From: Colletes latitarsis
Lineage: Eukaryota; Arthropoda; Insecta; Hymenoptera; Colletidae
Assembly: GCF_051014445.1 (NCBI RefSeq)
Contig: NC_135144.1
Span: 7,874,001 to 7,938,000, forward strand
Direction: 5' to 3'
Length of the DNA stretch: 64,000 bases
The notes under the pieces are model-generated. The model did not search any database. It was not told where the DNA came from and saw nothing but the letters and a program-made list of their open reading frames with translations. The translations under genes and the position numbers were made by a program. Every line of letters starts with the position of its first letter. Position 1 is the first letter of the stretch. Below are positions 23,911 to 35,590 of this stretch, one piece after another.

Positions 23911-25012
23911 TTGATATTTTATTTTATATTCTATCAAGTGGAAATTGCTAGTGACGCATCACTTTTGGAACAAGAAATGTTATAAAAGTGTTAGAAATTT
24001 GTTTTACGTCAAAATGCGTTTCATTTCGATAACAAAGGAACCTCAACTCGGTAAACTTCAAATATCTTCCGGATGAAATGTATAGAATGAGAAACTCTGT
24101 TCAACTAAAATATTTCCGTTAGATTCAAACAAGAGAAAAAATATTATAAAGCAAAATTTATCTTTTCTAATGGAATCTCGTACATCTGTATATTTTTCTT
24201 CGTAGTTCGAAACTGGTATAAGTTAACAAACATTCAGTGCTTTCTCAGTAGTTAGCAAGAAAATATTTTATACTGTTTCCCGTAAGCAAACATGTTTAGT
24301 TTAGGAGAGAGTTTTTGTCCTAATTTTTATATTTGAGAAAAAATTCATAAGTATCTGTTGTGTCTTTATATCTATATACGTATTTTAAGTCGCGCAACAA
24401 AATCATACGTGTAACCATTTTGTGTAAACATATCTCTTTTTACATTCTCCGCGTATGTACTTTGTCCTATACAGGGTGTTTGGCCAACTGTGGGAAAAAT
24501 TTTAATGGAAGATTCTAGTGGCCAAAATAAGACGAAAATCAAGAATACCAATTTGTTGATTGAGGCTTCGTTAAAAAGTTATTAACGTTTAAAGTTCCGC
24601 CTGTAGAACGGTGCAATCTGCGAACAGCTGCGCACGCGTGATAGTGGTTCTCGCTCACAAGACTGTAAGGCTGTTGATACGTCAGTAAGTAGAGTTACTC
24701 ATGCTGAGTGAGAACCACTATAGCTGTTCACAGATTGCCATCTTACAGGCGGAACTTTAAACGTTAATAACTCTTTAACGAAGCCTCAATCAACAAATTG
24801 GTATTCTTGATTTTCGTCTTATTTTGGCCTCTAGAATCTCCCATTAAAATTTTTCCCAGCGATTATTGTTTCAATCACTTTAAAATAATAATATCGTTGC
24901 GTTTCTTAAAATCCAAATTCTTTGCTGGAAGTCTCTTCAGAGGTGACAGCTGAGTGCAAAGGGTTAAATATCTCAAAGTGACAGTTTTCTAATCTTACAT
25001 TTCGTGCATGTT
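23911..25012 (+). repeat. Segmental duplication, copy 1 (~1.1 kb)
   Basis: From TTGATATTTTATTTTATATT to CTTACATTTCGTGCA this stretch is nearly identical to 39690-40716 in the same orientation. By eye I count only about a dozen substitutions in the first ~900 bp, plus a ~70-bp deletion in copy 2 across the end of the foldback element and the 24860-24915 spacer. It includes a family A foldback element. Confidence 0.9.
24472..24859. mobile_element. Family A foldback element (~390 bp)
   Basis: Left TIR CAGGGTGTTTGGCCAACTGT. The whole element is nearly palindromic: after the ~125-bp TIR comes GTTCCGCCTGTAGAACGGTG, CAATCTGCGAACAGCT and AGTGGTTCTCGCTCA, then the inverted series TGAGTGAGAACCACT, AGCTGTTCACAGATTG and CAGGCGGAACTTTAAACGTT into the right TIR. 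It stops at TTTTTCCCAG (24859) without the final ~20 bp. Arms are about 190 bp. Confidence 0.85.
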
Positions 25013-25892
25013 TCAGGTTAAAGTGATTTTGCTATTTTCTGGAGCGTTTATATTACGAATTATGTAGTAAAGTGACTCAAAGTATGGAATTATTGTTTTA
25101 TAATGAAACACCTCGGATTATAAATGCAGAGGTACGAACGGTATCGCGTAGAAGCAGATATCGAAGGGTTGTGGGAGCATGATCAATTTCGTTTGACGGG
25201 GATAGCTTTAATTTTATTGTCAGTGAATTATTTGACGCCATACCGTCGGTAATGGCACCAAAGTGCATTGCCAAGAAAGGTCGGATGAAAGAGGAACATG
25301 AAAGGGCACGATATTCATATACCAAGGGGGATAATGGCGTTGTAACAAGGGCTACGCGACTAAATTTTTACATTTTAACCTTATACAGCCATTATTCTAA
25401 AAGTGTCGTCTAGTCTTTGTGGAACAATTGCTCTAGTTACTGTAGAAATGAGCGCGAGATTCAAAATTATACGGATCAGAAATACGATAGTGTCGGTTAA
25501 AAAATATAAAGTTCAAAAATTTGTCCTACATTGCAATTATTTTAATACATATTTAACACAATTTTAAATAGCATAAAAAACGAGTGACATTTTGTATGTA
25601 GTAAGAGTGACATCGATATTTTGATACTTTTACCGCAAGATATTAAAATTTAAATAATTCACGATTCAGCATCACTGAATAAATCTTATAATATTAATGT
25701 TGTGTCGAATAAGATTTGTAACATGATTTTTCACTTTCTAAATTATAACTTGTATACTTTAACTCTGTTATTGTTCAGTTTCAATTCGTAGAAGATGCTA
25801 TTTTCTGAGCAGAATGCATGCTTTTGTACAGATATATGAAATAATAAGTCAAACAAGTTCTGCAAAATATAAATAGCTACTCCGAATGAAAA
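25013..25892. other. Intergenic/intronic, no gene seen
   Basis: Includes a 75-codon minus frame at 25098-25325 in a slightly GC-richer patch. It is not recognisable. Confidence 0.45.
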
Positions 25893-26875
25893 AAATTTCT
25901 TGTGTTAAAAATATTGCATATTGGTTGGTTTTCTTTCTTAATTATGAATTTTAATTATGATTTTTTAGATGAAGTTTACAGAGGCTATTTTATCTCTTTT
26001 ATTTTATTTTATTTTTTTAACGTTTCATGCACCATTTTTTTTTTGTAACGTTTGTTTTACATTGTCTAGAATTAAACTAGAATAAATGAATTGGGTCTTT
26101 TACTTTTTACAAGAGCTTAGCATCACTTGCATTCTCACGAGGTCCTTACTTATTTTATACATCTCTTTTTCGCTCTGGAATTTCTATATGACAGTGTATT
26201 TAACTGAATTTCTTGTGTAAAAAATATTGTATATTGTTGGTTTTCTTTTTGAATTATGAATTTTAATTTTGATTTTTTAGATGAAGTTTACAGAGGCTAT
26301 TTTATCTCTTTTATTCTATTTTATTTTATTTTTTTAATGTTTCATACACCACTTTTTTTTGTAACGTTTGTTTTACATTATCTAGAATTAAACTAGAATA
26401 AATGAATTGGGTCTTTTACTTTTTACAAGAGCTTAGCATCACTTGCATTCCCACGAGGTCCTTATTTATTTTACACATCTCTTTTTCGCTCTGGAATTTC
26501 TATGTGACAGTGTATTTAACCCCTTAATGCTCATATTTTTCGGGTTAATGATCAGTTTTCTTTATTGGATTTGTTCCTAAGCTATATAAAAATGCGGTTT
26601 TTATTAATTACAATGTTGTATCTAACGTATAATTTGAAAGAGAACAAATATTGTCATCCCTTAATCCGTTAGATTAAACAAATATCGTTTTTCAAAGCAG
26701 TCAGACTCGGGTATAAACGTTAAGAGATTAACTGAATTTCTTGCGTTAAAAATATTGCATATTAGTTGGTTTTCTTTTTTAATTATGAATTTTAATTTCG
26801 ATTTTTTAAGTGAAGACTACAGAGGCTATTGTTTCTCCTTTAATTCAATTTTATTTTTTTAACGTTTCATGCACC
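25893..26875 (+). repeat. ~315-bp tandem repeat, 2.5 copies, with a MITE between copies 2 and 3
   Basis: Copy 1 (~25893-26205) and copy 2 (~26206-26515) run from TGAATTTCTTGTGT, through GATTTTTTAGATGAAGTTTA and CTTGCATTC.CACGAGGTCC, to GACAGTGTATTTAA. Copy 3 (~26732-26875) contains only the first half and diverges after TTTTAACGTTTCATGCACC. A TTAA-flanked MITE sits exactly between copies 2 and 3. Confidence 0.85.
26516..26731. mobile_element. TTAA-flanked MITE (~212 bp), piggyBac-like
   Basis: Flanked by TTAA at 26516-26519 and 26728-26731. The ends are CCCCTTAATGCTCATA and, inverted, TCTCTTAACGTTTATA, about 12 of 16 matching. Precise TTAA duplications with C-rich ends are the mark of piggyBac-type transposition. 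The interior is non-coding. Removing it restores a clean joint between tandem repeat copies 2 and 3. Confidence 0.7.
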
Positions 26876-27512
26876 GCTTCTGTTCGTTATACTTATTTAT
26901 CCGAAATTTCAGTTTTCGAAGTATCGTTACCGTTTTCGCGTTTTGTTTTCCACGAAGGTTGGCCCATAAAGCACCGACGCGTATTTCGTTACAATTTAGC
27001 GCACAGCGGGAAGGTAAACGTTAACGAACTTTTCCATCCGCTTACGATATTTTTCCATTGCCAGTATCCTCTACCCAGCGTCTGCCAGACTTGAAAAATG
27101 GTCGGGTCAAATTTTCGTTTTAGCTGTTTCTTATCCCCTCCCCCTCGCGTAGCAAAATCGATTACGCTTCTTTTGGTCTGCGCTCCTGTCTACTCGGAAC
27201 TCTGATGCTTCCTGTCACAACTTAGCGCCACAAATCGAATGGTCGCGACTTGAAACTCGGAAAATTCAATTTCTATCCGAGAACTCATCGAAAACGCTGC
27301 TCCTGACGTGTACTGCTCTACGATCGATCGTCTCTTATCGTTAAATTGTCGATATAAAGTGATTTTGTAATCGTTCCACCGATCTGACTATTATCAATTC
27401 TTCCTTATTCCTTTTTTACTGTCTCGTTTGTTATGCTTATACCGTTGATGTTGATGTAAATACATATTTTGACGGGAAACCGATAGGGAAATGGAATTCA
27501 CTCGGTAGTAGA
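26876..27512. other. GC-richer unique region, no recognised gene
   Basis: 26880-27340 has balanced base composition. The 94-codon frame at 26810-27094 starts inside the tandem repeat and is not a recognisable protein. Confidence 0.4.
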
Positions 27513-28634
27513 ACTGGGGAAATTGAAAAATTTCAAATCGTTCTAAAGAAATTATTTTTAGTTGCAGGGGTCGATTACAATCATATTTCGTGAATAGACA
27601 TACCCCTGAAATCCTACGCACTTTCGAGAAAAAATTCCTAATCGAAAATGTAATATATGGCCAGTAATGTAGTCCGGAAATTTCATGCGAATATTTAAAA
27701 CACTATAACTCCTGAACGGATTGGAGGATTTTAATGTTTCAAAAGGCAAACAACGCGTATTTAAGTGAAGAATATGTAGAAATTCCAAAAGTATATTAAA
27801 AATTCTTCCTTAACCTCGTAAAGTGAGAAAACCCCATAAAAATGGTCCAATTTTCAAACGACAATAACTCCTACAATAGTAGATGTATCTCATTGAAATT
27901 TAGTCTGGAAGTAGAGCTTATGGCTGGGCACAAAAAAGTATTAAACAACATTTTTGTAGGGCATCAAACAAAATTACTAACAATTAAAAACAAATTTTTA
28001 AGAAAAATCAACACGGCATCGGTGCCTACATTTTTCGGAGAAAAAATAAAACTTCAAATCGTTGTAAAAAAATTATTTTTAGTTGCAGGGTTCAATTACA
28101 ATCATTTTTGATCAATAGACATACATCCGAAATACTACGAACTTTCGAGAAAAAAATTCATTACCGAAAATGTAAGGTCTGACCATACATTGATATGTTT
28201 CCCTGAAATTTCATGCGTATGTTTAAAAAATCATAATTTCTAAACGGATTGGAGGATTTTAATGTTTCAGAATGCAAACTACGCGTCTTTTGGTGAAGAA
28301 TATATAGAAATTCCAAAATTATTCGAAATCTTACGCCTTCATCCCGTAAAGTGAGAATAACACCACAAAAATGGTTCAATTTTCAAACGACCATAACTCT
28401 CACAATAGTGAATATATCTTACTGAAGCTTTTTTCTGAAGTAGAGCTCATAGGTACCTACACAAAGGTATTAGACTACTTTTCTGTAGTACGTCAAACAA
28501 AATTATTAAAAATGAAAAACGAATTTTTAAGAAAAATCGACGGGGGGTAGATGCCTAAATTTTTCGATGAAATAAAAGAATTTCCAATCGTTTTGGAAAA
28601 ATTATTTTCAGTTGCGAGGGTCAATTACAATTAT
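27513..28634 (+). repeat. Family A internal fragment, ~1.7 units
   Basis: Two consecutive internal units in forward orientation, with landmarks TTTCAAATCGTTCTAAAGAA, GGATTGGAGGATTTTAATGT, AAAAATGGTCCAATTTTCAA and GAAGTAGAGCT twice. TIRs are absent at both ends. The right end meets the unclassified repeat at 28635. Confidence 0.8.
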
Positions 28635-28839
28635 TTTTATAGAAAATGTTTTGAAATGATCTGTTTACCATGCATAAATTATTGAACTTTTGGAAAAAAA
28701 TTTTGTACAATATCTATATTTATAACGGAGAAAATGGCATTATTCCGAATCACGTAGCAGTGTGCACAGTATGCTGGTGTCGTGATAACTCAAAAATCGT
28801 TACCTGGTTTTGAAATCTTAAATGGCAACAAAATTATTG
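28635..28839. repeat. Unclassified dispersed repeat, copy 2
   Basis: Same sequence as 19946-20162, somewhat diverged and ~12 bp shorter. In both places the repeat ends at ACAAAATTATTG, which suggests a real element boundary there. Confidence 0.65.
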
Positions 28840-29725
28840 CACTGCGCCACAGTGGTTTGCCCCTTTAAATGACTTACGCGTTGCTTTCTTCTTTTTCTCT
28901 GTTCGTCCTTTGGTTTGATCAGCACTTGGCGCCGCGTAAGAGTTGGAAACCTCACGAGCTTCAAAGCGAATTATAATTTCAGCGCGGGTCTAACAACTCG
29001 CAACGAGTAACGCACCACTTGACGCGTATCGTCGTCGGAACAAACGTATCTTTCGTAAGGAAACAAGCAGCATCGACGCCGTATCATCTTTTCCCCCCCA
29101 TCAGTACTTAATTATTCTCGGTAGTGTCGCGGCATCTTAATTATCGCGCGCTTTCAGCCCTTTTAAGGGATATCCTCGAGAGAAGTGGCGTGCGCGGCTA
29201 ATTGCATTACCAAAGGGCCACTAAAGGAGGTGACAACGTCGCTCTAATTGAAACTACGCCGCGGAATCAAGAAGTTCGCGCCGTGTTGGGGGGACGGGTA
29301 CATCTATTCGAGACTAAACACGCCGCGCGTCGCCCGATATATGGCAAATAAAAAAGGGAACGAGCATTCGCGGGCTCGAGGACGAATAAAGCTGGCGAAC
29401 ATCTGTCGGATCATCCGATAGGGAACGTTCGCGGAACGGATGAAAAGAGAAAAAGGGGGTTTGGAAAGCTCGCAGAAGCGAAGAAAACGAGACCATCGTG
29501 GCAATCTGTCTTCGTTCTTGCGACAGAAAAAGAAATTAAGGGGAAAAGGAACGAATATCGAGCACCATTCAACGAACGGGTATTCGGGAGAGGAGTCTGT
29601 CTTTCTGCGACGCTTCCGTTTTCTTCCCCTTGCCTTCTCCAACTCTTTTCTCTCGCTCGAGCTGAAGCTTTTTCACTTGCTGGTCTATCCCATTTCGATG
29701 CTTTTAGTTGTGAAAACTTAATTCC
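28840..29725. other. GC-rich CpG island-like region, no recognised product
   Basis: The most GC- and CpG-rich stretch of the window (for example CGGCATCTTAATTATCGCGC and CGCCGCGCGTCGCCCGATAT). Overlapping frames are open on both strands at 29304-29721, the longest being 112 codons on the minus strand and 93 on the plus. Both are rich in basic residues and Ser/Phe and match no family I know. Symmetric openness of both strands is expected of GC-rich DNA. It may be regulatory DNA or a 5' exon of a nearby gene. Confidence 0.35.
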
Positions 29726-30253
29726 ACGCCAACTTCCGCGACAGTATGTTCTTCTCCGTAAACACTTTGGCTGTTTTTACAAAGAATAACCAACCCTTGG
29801 GACCACTCGAACTGCGTAACCTGTCTCCTACCCTTTGCGGTGACGTTTTTATTAGTGGTCTTGACAATATTTCGCAATTTTAAACGCTCTGTTTTCTGAT
29901 TAATCTTAAACCATCTTTCCGAATTACATAGAGTCAGTTGCTCTAATATGGAATACTTTTTTTTTTATACACATGTTGAATTCCAGTAGAATTGACAATG
30001 TAGGCTCCCACAAGATTCGTGGAGCCGTGATATTTAGCAATAGGTAAGTCTAATACCTAATTACCGATACTTTAAATTTATTTACAAATATATATACAGG
30101 TGTTTAACAATTAACGTTTCGATGTTCTTATGTAACTGCGGTCTGTTTTCTTAAGTGTTCTGATGTAACTTGAAGTGTCCTAACTGTAACGTTGCAACGT
30201 TCTTGTGACGGTGCGTAATCTAACTCTCAAGGGTTCTGTTCGTGATTATATAC
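29726..30253. other. Intergenic/intronic, no gene seen
   Basis: No supported feature. It ends at the TTAA (30254-30257) that starts a family B element. Confidence 0.45.
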
Positions 30254-30283
30254 TTAACACTAAACCTACTGGCACTGCATGTA

Positions 30284-32404
30284 TAGTCCGGGCCAAAATA
30301 TAGCGAGGTCGTAAACTAAACTCTTGAGGGTTGGGAACCGACTACTGCTACGGCACTTAGGACCGTACATGACATCTTGCTTGAGGGTGCCTTTCTGAAT
30401 GTTTTTTTGTGTCCGTAACTGCACTATCTTTTTTCATTTTCTGCATGCATATACAGGATGTTCACCCACCCCTAGCAAAAATTTTAATAGGAGATTCTAG
30501 AGGCCAAAATAAGACGAAAATCAAGAATACCAATTTGTTGATGGTGAATTCGTTAAGAAATTATTAACGTTTAAAGTTCCGCCAGTACTGAATTTTTTTC
30601 TCGAAAGTGGGTAGGATTTCGGGGGTAGGTCTATTCATAAAAAATTATTGTAATTGACCCACGGAACCGAAAATAATTTTTCCAGAACGATTTGAAATTT
30701 TTTAATTTTGTCGAAAAATTTCACACCTTCTCGAATTTTTTTCTCGAAAGTGGGCAGGATTTCGGGGGTATGTCTATTCACGAAAAATGATTGTAATTGA
30801 CCCCTGCAACTGAAAATAATTTTTTCAGAACGATTTGAAATTTTTTTTTGTCGCCGAAAAATTTAGGCACCTACCCCCTGTCGATTTCTCTTAAAAATTA
30901 GATTTTAATTTTTAGTAATTTTATTCGACGCCCTACAGAAAAGTTGTGTAATACTTTTTTGTAGGTACCCATGAGCTCTACTTCAGGAAAAAGTTTCATT
31001 GAAATATATTCACAATTGTAGGAGTTATGGCCATTCGAAAATTGGACCATTTTTATGGGGTTTTTCTCATTTTGCGGGGACAAGGACCAACTTTTCGAAT
31101 ATTTTGGCAATTTGTACATATTCTCCATCAAAATACGCGTAGTTTGCTTTTTTAAACATTAAAATCGTCCAATCCGTTCAGGAGTTATGATATTTTAAAG
31201 ATTTACACGAAATTTCAGGGAAGCATTTCTGGCCTAAAATTATATTTTCGGTAAGGAATTTTTTTCTCGAAAATGGTTAGGATTTCGATGGTATGTCTAT
31301 TGACCAAAAATGATTGTAATTAACCCTTGTAATCAAAAATAATTTTTTTAGAATAATTTGAAATTTTTCAATTTCGTCGAAAAATTTCAACACCTACTCG
31401 AATTTTTTTCTCGAAAATGCGTAGGATTTTAGAGATATGTCTATTCACCAAAAATGATTGTAATTGACCCCTGCAAATGAAAATAATTTTTTTAGAACGA
31501 TTTGAAATTTTTTTTTATCGCCGAAAAATTTAGGCATCTACCCCCTGTCCATTTTTTTTAGAAATTCGTTTTTCGTTTTTAATAATTTTGTTTGACGCCC
31601 TACAGAAAAGTTGTCTAATACTTTTTTGTACGTACTCGTAAGCTCTACTTCAGGAAAAAGTTTCATTGAAATATATTCACTATTGTAGGAGTTATGGCTG
31701 TTTGAAGATTGGACCATTTTGATGGAGTTTTCCTCATTTTTCGGGGTCAAGGACCAACTTGTCGAATATTTTTGGAATTTCTACATATTCTCCATCAAAA
31801 TACGCGTAGTTTGCTTTTTTAAACATTAAAATCGTCCAATCCGTTCAGGAGTTATGATATTTTAAAGATTTACACGAAATTTCAGGGAAGCATTTCTGGC
31901 CTAAAATTATATTTTCGGTAAGGAATTTTTTTCTCGAAAATGGTTAGGATTTCGATGGTATGTCTATTGACCAAAAATGATTGTAATTGACCCCCGTAAC
32001 CGAAAATAATTTTTCCAGAACGATTTGAAACTTTTTAATTTAATTGTTATTAACTTTTTAACGAAGCCTCCATCAACAAATTGGTATTCTTGATTTTCGT
32101 CTTATTTTGGCCTCTAGAATTTCCCATTAAAATTTTTCTCAGTGGTGGTCGAACACCCTGTATTATAAGCAGCTAAATTAAGATATTAAAGACTTGAGTA
32201 AGACCTTTACCTGTTATGATACCTCTAAAAATGGCTTTCTAAAAATGGCGACACTAGATAAAATATTTCTTCGTATGGCCCTGACTATGGTCTAAGGCCC
32301 TTAGCTGCTCGTATTTCTGTCAATTCATTTGTTTCGGGTGCTGAAACGTGTAAACTTTGACTCCCACTCGAGTTTACGACCTCGTTATATTGTGGCCCGG
32401 ACTA
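30284..32404. mobile_element. GTCCGGGCC-ended MITE (~410 bp), interrupted
   Basis: The left arm (30284-30317) begins TAGTCCGGGCCAAAATATAG and continues CGAGGTCGTAAACT. The right arm, ending GGCCCGGACTA at 32404, is its complement over ~34 bp with two mismatches. Flanking TA on each side matches a TA target duplication when compared with the empty site at ~55100-55114. A family A element occupies 30454-32160, so the MITE itself is 30284-30453 plus 32161-32404. Confidence 0.75.
30454..32160 (-). mobile_element. Family A element, complete (1707 bp), two units plus a half unit
   Basis: The left end is CAGGATGTTCACCCACCCCT and the right end GTGGTGGTCGAACACCCTG at 32160. Flanks are GCATATA and TATTATA. 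Internally 31141-31310 and 31808-31980 are near-identical at a spacing of 667 bp, showing the unit period. Two reverse-strand frames (30898-31131, 31538-31750) carry the GTYKKVL peptide; the second differs at one of 70 residues from the frame at 37228-37440. Confidence 0.85.
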
Positions 32405-33177
32405 TATACGCATTCCTACCATGACCGGTCAAATGACCAATCTTTCTTTTTCTCTTTTACGAGATAACATACTTCTAATTTTTACCTTATATGTATAGAA
32501 ACTTGTGTTTTGATGTTTATTCGTAAGATGTTCTTTTCTTTTATGTGAAAAAATTTTTTAATATTCATCGGAAAGAAGATAAAACACCCTCGAAAACGAA
32601 TTTTGTTCCAAGTCGATACCGTAGTTAGTTCTAGAGAAAACAACTATTTAAGAAAAAGTGCTGCCTAGTAATTACGCAAACATCCTGTATTTAAATTTAT
32701 TTTCAATTAAATAAACAATTTATTGTCCAGTTTTATCGTACACTAGTCGTACGATCAGTAGAAATTGCTGAAGCTTCTTTGGGTATGTAATGTCAAAGTA
32801 AATATCAAAATAAACATAGAAGATAGCAAAAATTGTAGTAGGTGATATGATCATTAGGTAAAGGATGAAATGCCCTTTAAAATGAGCGTTTGTACGAGTC
32901 GATAGCTTCATTAGTTCCGGAGATATAGCGATTATAATTTCAAGTCGATGCGGTGGCTAGTTTCGGAGGTAGGGTTTGTTTACGTTTCGTAGTTACGCTC
33001 GCGAATTCATTCATCTCGCGCGTGAGTCAAAAGTAAACAGTGCGTAGTAAATTCTTGGAAATACTACGCCGCAACTGGGTCACGGCAGTCGCGTACGCGG
33101 GGTAGGTCAGCACCACGCACGTAAGACAAAGAGGTCCGACTCCGCTGGACGAAGACAGAGATAGTCGAATTAAAAAA

Positions 33178-33800
33178 ATTACCATTTACATAAATTACGA
33201 TATCTCCAAAACGGAAAGTCGGATCGTCAAAAACCAAAAGCCATTTTAAAGGGGAGGCTTTGCCGCTTCTAACAATGTCTCAATAATTAATAAAACACTA
33301 ATAGTTTCGGAACTGCACGCATCTAAAGTTTTTAGTATTTTTAATACGCGTTAATAGGCTTTCATAAGGCGGAGAGTCAGACGTAGCGGAATTTTAAAAA
33401 TTATGATTGTCTTTACACGATGATATCTCCGAAACGGAAAGTCGGATCGAGAAAAACCAAAAGCCATTTTAAAGGGGAGGCTTTGCCGCTTCTAACAGTG
33501 GTTCAATTATTAATAAAACACTAGTAGTTTCGGAACTGCACGCGTCTAAAGTTTTTAGTATTTTTAATGCGCGGTAATAGCCTTTTCTAAAGCTGAAAGT
33601 GGAATTTAAAAAATTACCTTTTACATAAATTACGATATCTCGAAAACGGAAAGTCGGATCGACAAAAACCAAAAACCATTTTAAAGGGGAGGTTTTCCCG
33701 CTTCTAATAATGCCCCAATAATTAATAAAACACTAATAGTTTCGAAACTAAACGAGTCTAAAGTTTAACTATTTTTAATACGCATTGTTAGACTGTTCTA
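33178..33800 (-). repeat. Three diverged 211-bp monomers inside family B
   Basis: Reverse-orientation copies of the satellite unit at 51671-54345. Each has GATATCTCCGAAACGGAAAG, GTCGGATCG, AAACCAAAAGCCATTTTAAA and GTTTCGGAACTGCACGC-type blocks. Spacing is about 220 and 210 bp. Confidence 0.8.
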
Positions 33801-33982
33801 AGACAGTGGGAACTGTAAATTCTCTCCTTTCGTCTTTACTATACATATATCTCCTATTTACATCGGAAGCTAACCAGAAATTGGTACCAAATGTCCAGTT
33901 TTTTACAAAAAAACATAAATCGTTCAACCGGTCAAATGACCGGTCGCGATAGGCAAGACAGACTACATATTTTATCGATGAT

Positions 33983-34966
33983 TACAATAAGATAATTGTC
34001 AATAGTGTCTCTCAATTACTCTTCGCGAATATATTCTTAAATATTCCACTATCTTTTATTATATTAACGATTGTTATTTTTATCTGCTGATTGTACACTA
34101 TCAAAGAACTAGGGAACAGTATTTTCTATTTAAAAACTTGTTTGATTAGGTTTAACTGTGGTATGTTTCGTTCCATTAGAGAGCTTTTTCTATCGTTGTG
34201 AGAGATGAAAGGTTCGCCAAGTTGGTTCTTTCGTCCGTTCGACTTTAGTAAATTTCTTTTAATAGACCCAATTCGATCCCAGGACTAACAATTCATCCTT
34301 CCTATTAAAAGCACTTCGTTTATCCGAACAAAGGAATTGTGGAATCACGGAGATTTAAAAGAAACTCGTTTAAACTGAAAGACGGGTGTTTACTCTGAAA
34401 ACAGTACTCTGTTAAAGGGTTAAGAAATTCAAAAATCGATCGTGAAGTTATTCGTTTCATCGGTGATTTCTTAATTGGAGAATATCTGCATGTTTATTTG
34501 TAATGATTTTCATTCTCACGAATGATGATCGCCCGTTCATTTCAACGTGTTCGAACGCAATACTTGCACGGAAAGTTTGCTCGCAGCCTATCCCTGCTGA
34601 TGGTTATTCATGTGTCACCGACAGGACCTTTGGAAATGTCTATTGAACGACGGTGGCAAAGGATCTATGACCGGATCTCAGTAATCTCTATCGTAAGAGC
34701 ATTTGACTGTCGGTGGTCTATAGCACTTACTATAAATGTGACGTATTTTTAAAGGAATTGCAAGAGAACTCTTTCAGAGATAAAATCGACAATTTCAGGA
34801 CTTGGAATGTTTAGATTGTTTTCTTTTTGAATGAATAAATAAGGAGACTAATTTTCAGCCTTTCTTTATGGTAAGTTTTACAATAACGAGTCTAACACAT
34901 TTGAATCAACACATGAAGTATGTATTCGTAAAACAAATCTATCTTTTATCGTAAACATTGGATGTA
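33983..34966. other. Intergenic/intronic, no gene seen
   Basis: A 76-codon plus frame at 34522-34752 lies in a slightly GC-richer patch and is not recognisable. Confidence 0.45.
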
Positions 34967-35590
34967 CCAACAATTTGAGTATGAATTAAGTGAGGGAAAA
35001 AACGTAAATTAAATATAAACATATTTTAAACATTTGGATTTTCTTTAAGTATCTAAAACAATTTGAAACAAAAATTAGTTAAAAAACAAATTATTTGGCA
35101 TTAAAAATTTTCAAATCATTCTGAAAAAATTATTTTTAGTTGAAGGGGTCAATTACAATCATTTTTGGTGAATACACATACTTCCGAAATTCTATCCACT
35201 TTCGAGAAAAAATTCTTTACCAAAAATGTAATGTCTGACAATACATTGATATGTTTCCCTGAAATTTCATGCGTATGTTTGAATCATCATAACTCTTGAA
35301 TGGAACGATTTTAATGTTTCAAAATGCAAAGTAGAGTTCATGGATACTTACAAAGAAGTACAAGACAACATTTCCATATAGCACCAAACAAATGCATAAA
35401 AAATCAAAAACGAATTTTGAAGAAAAATCACCAGGGTGCCTAAATTTTTCGGCCAAATGAAAAAATTTCAAATCATTCTGAAGATCTTATTTTTGGTTGT
35501 GACAACAATTTGAATATGAATTGAATAAAGGAAAAAACGTAAGTTAAATATAAATATATTCTAAACATTTGGATTTTCATGAAAGATACC
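34967..35590 (+). repeat. Family A fragment flanked by an ~80-bp direct repeat
   Basis: Positions 34972-35050 and 35505-35583 are copies of one stretch (ACAATTTGA.TATGAATT, then GTAA.TTAAATATAAA.ATAT and AAACATTTGGATTTTC). Between them, 35095-35500 is a shortened family A internal unit from which the middle (about the GTCCAATTTTC block) has been deleted. Confidence 0.75.

Larger units (their letters stand above)
30258..33982 (-). mobile_element. Family B (TTAA) element, reverse orientation, truncated, with nested insertions
   Basis: Starts CACTAAACCTACTGGCACTG right after TTAA, the inverted form of the right end of the complete copy at 51279-55130. After the nested insert (30284-32404) it resumes TATACGCATTCCTACCATGA and follows the complete copy, in reverse, through three 211-bp-type monomers (33178-33800) to GACAGACTACATATTTT at 33982. 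There homology ends, about 190 bp short of the other TIR. Without the insert it is ~1.6 kb. Confidence 0.8.

Noticed and set aside
29304..29721. Basic 112-codon minus frame as a nuclear protein
   Set aside because: The overlapping plus-strand frame is just as open, composition explains both, and no family pattern was recognised.
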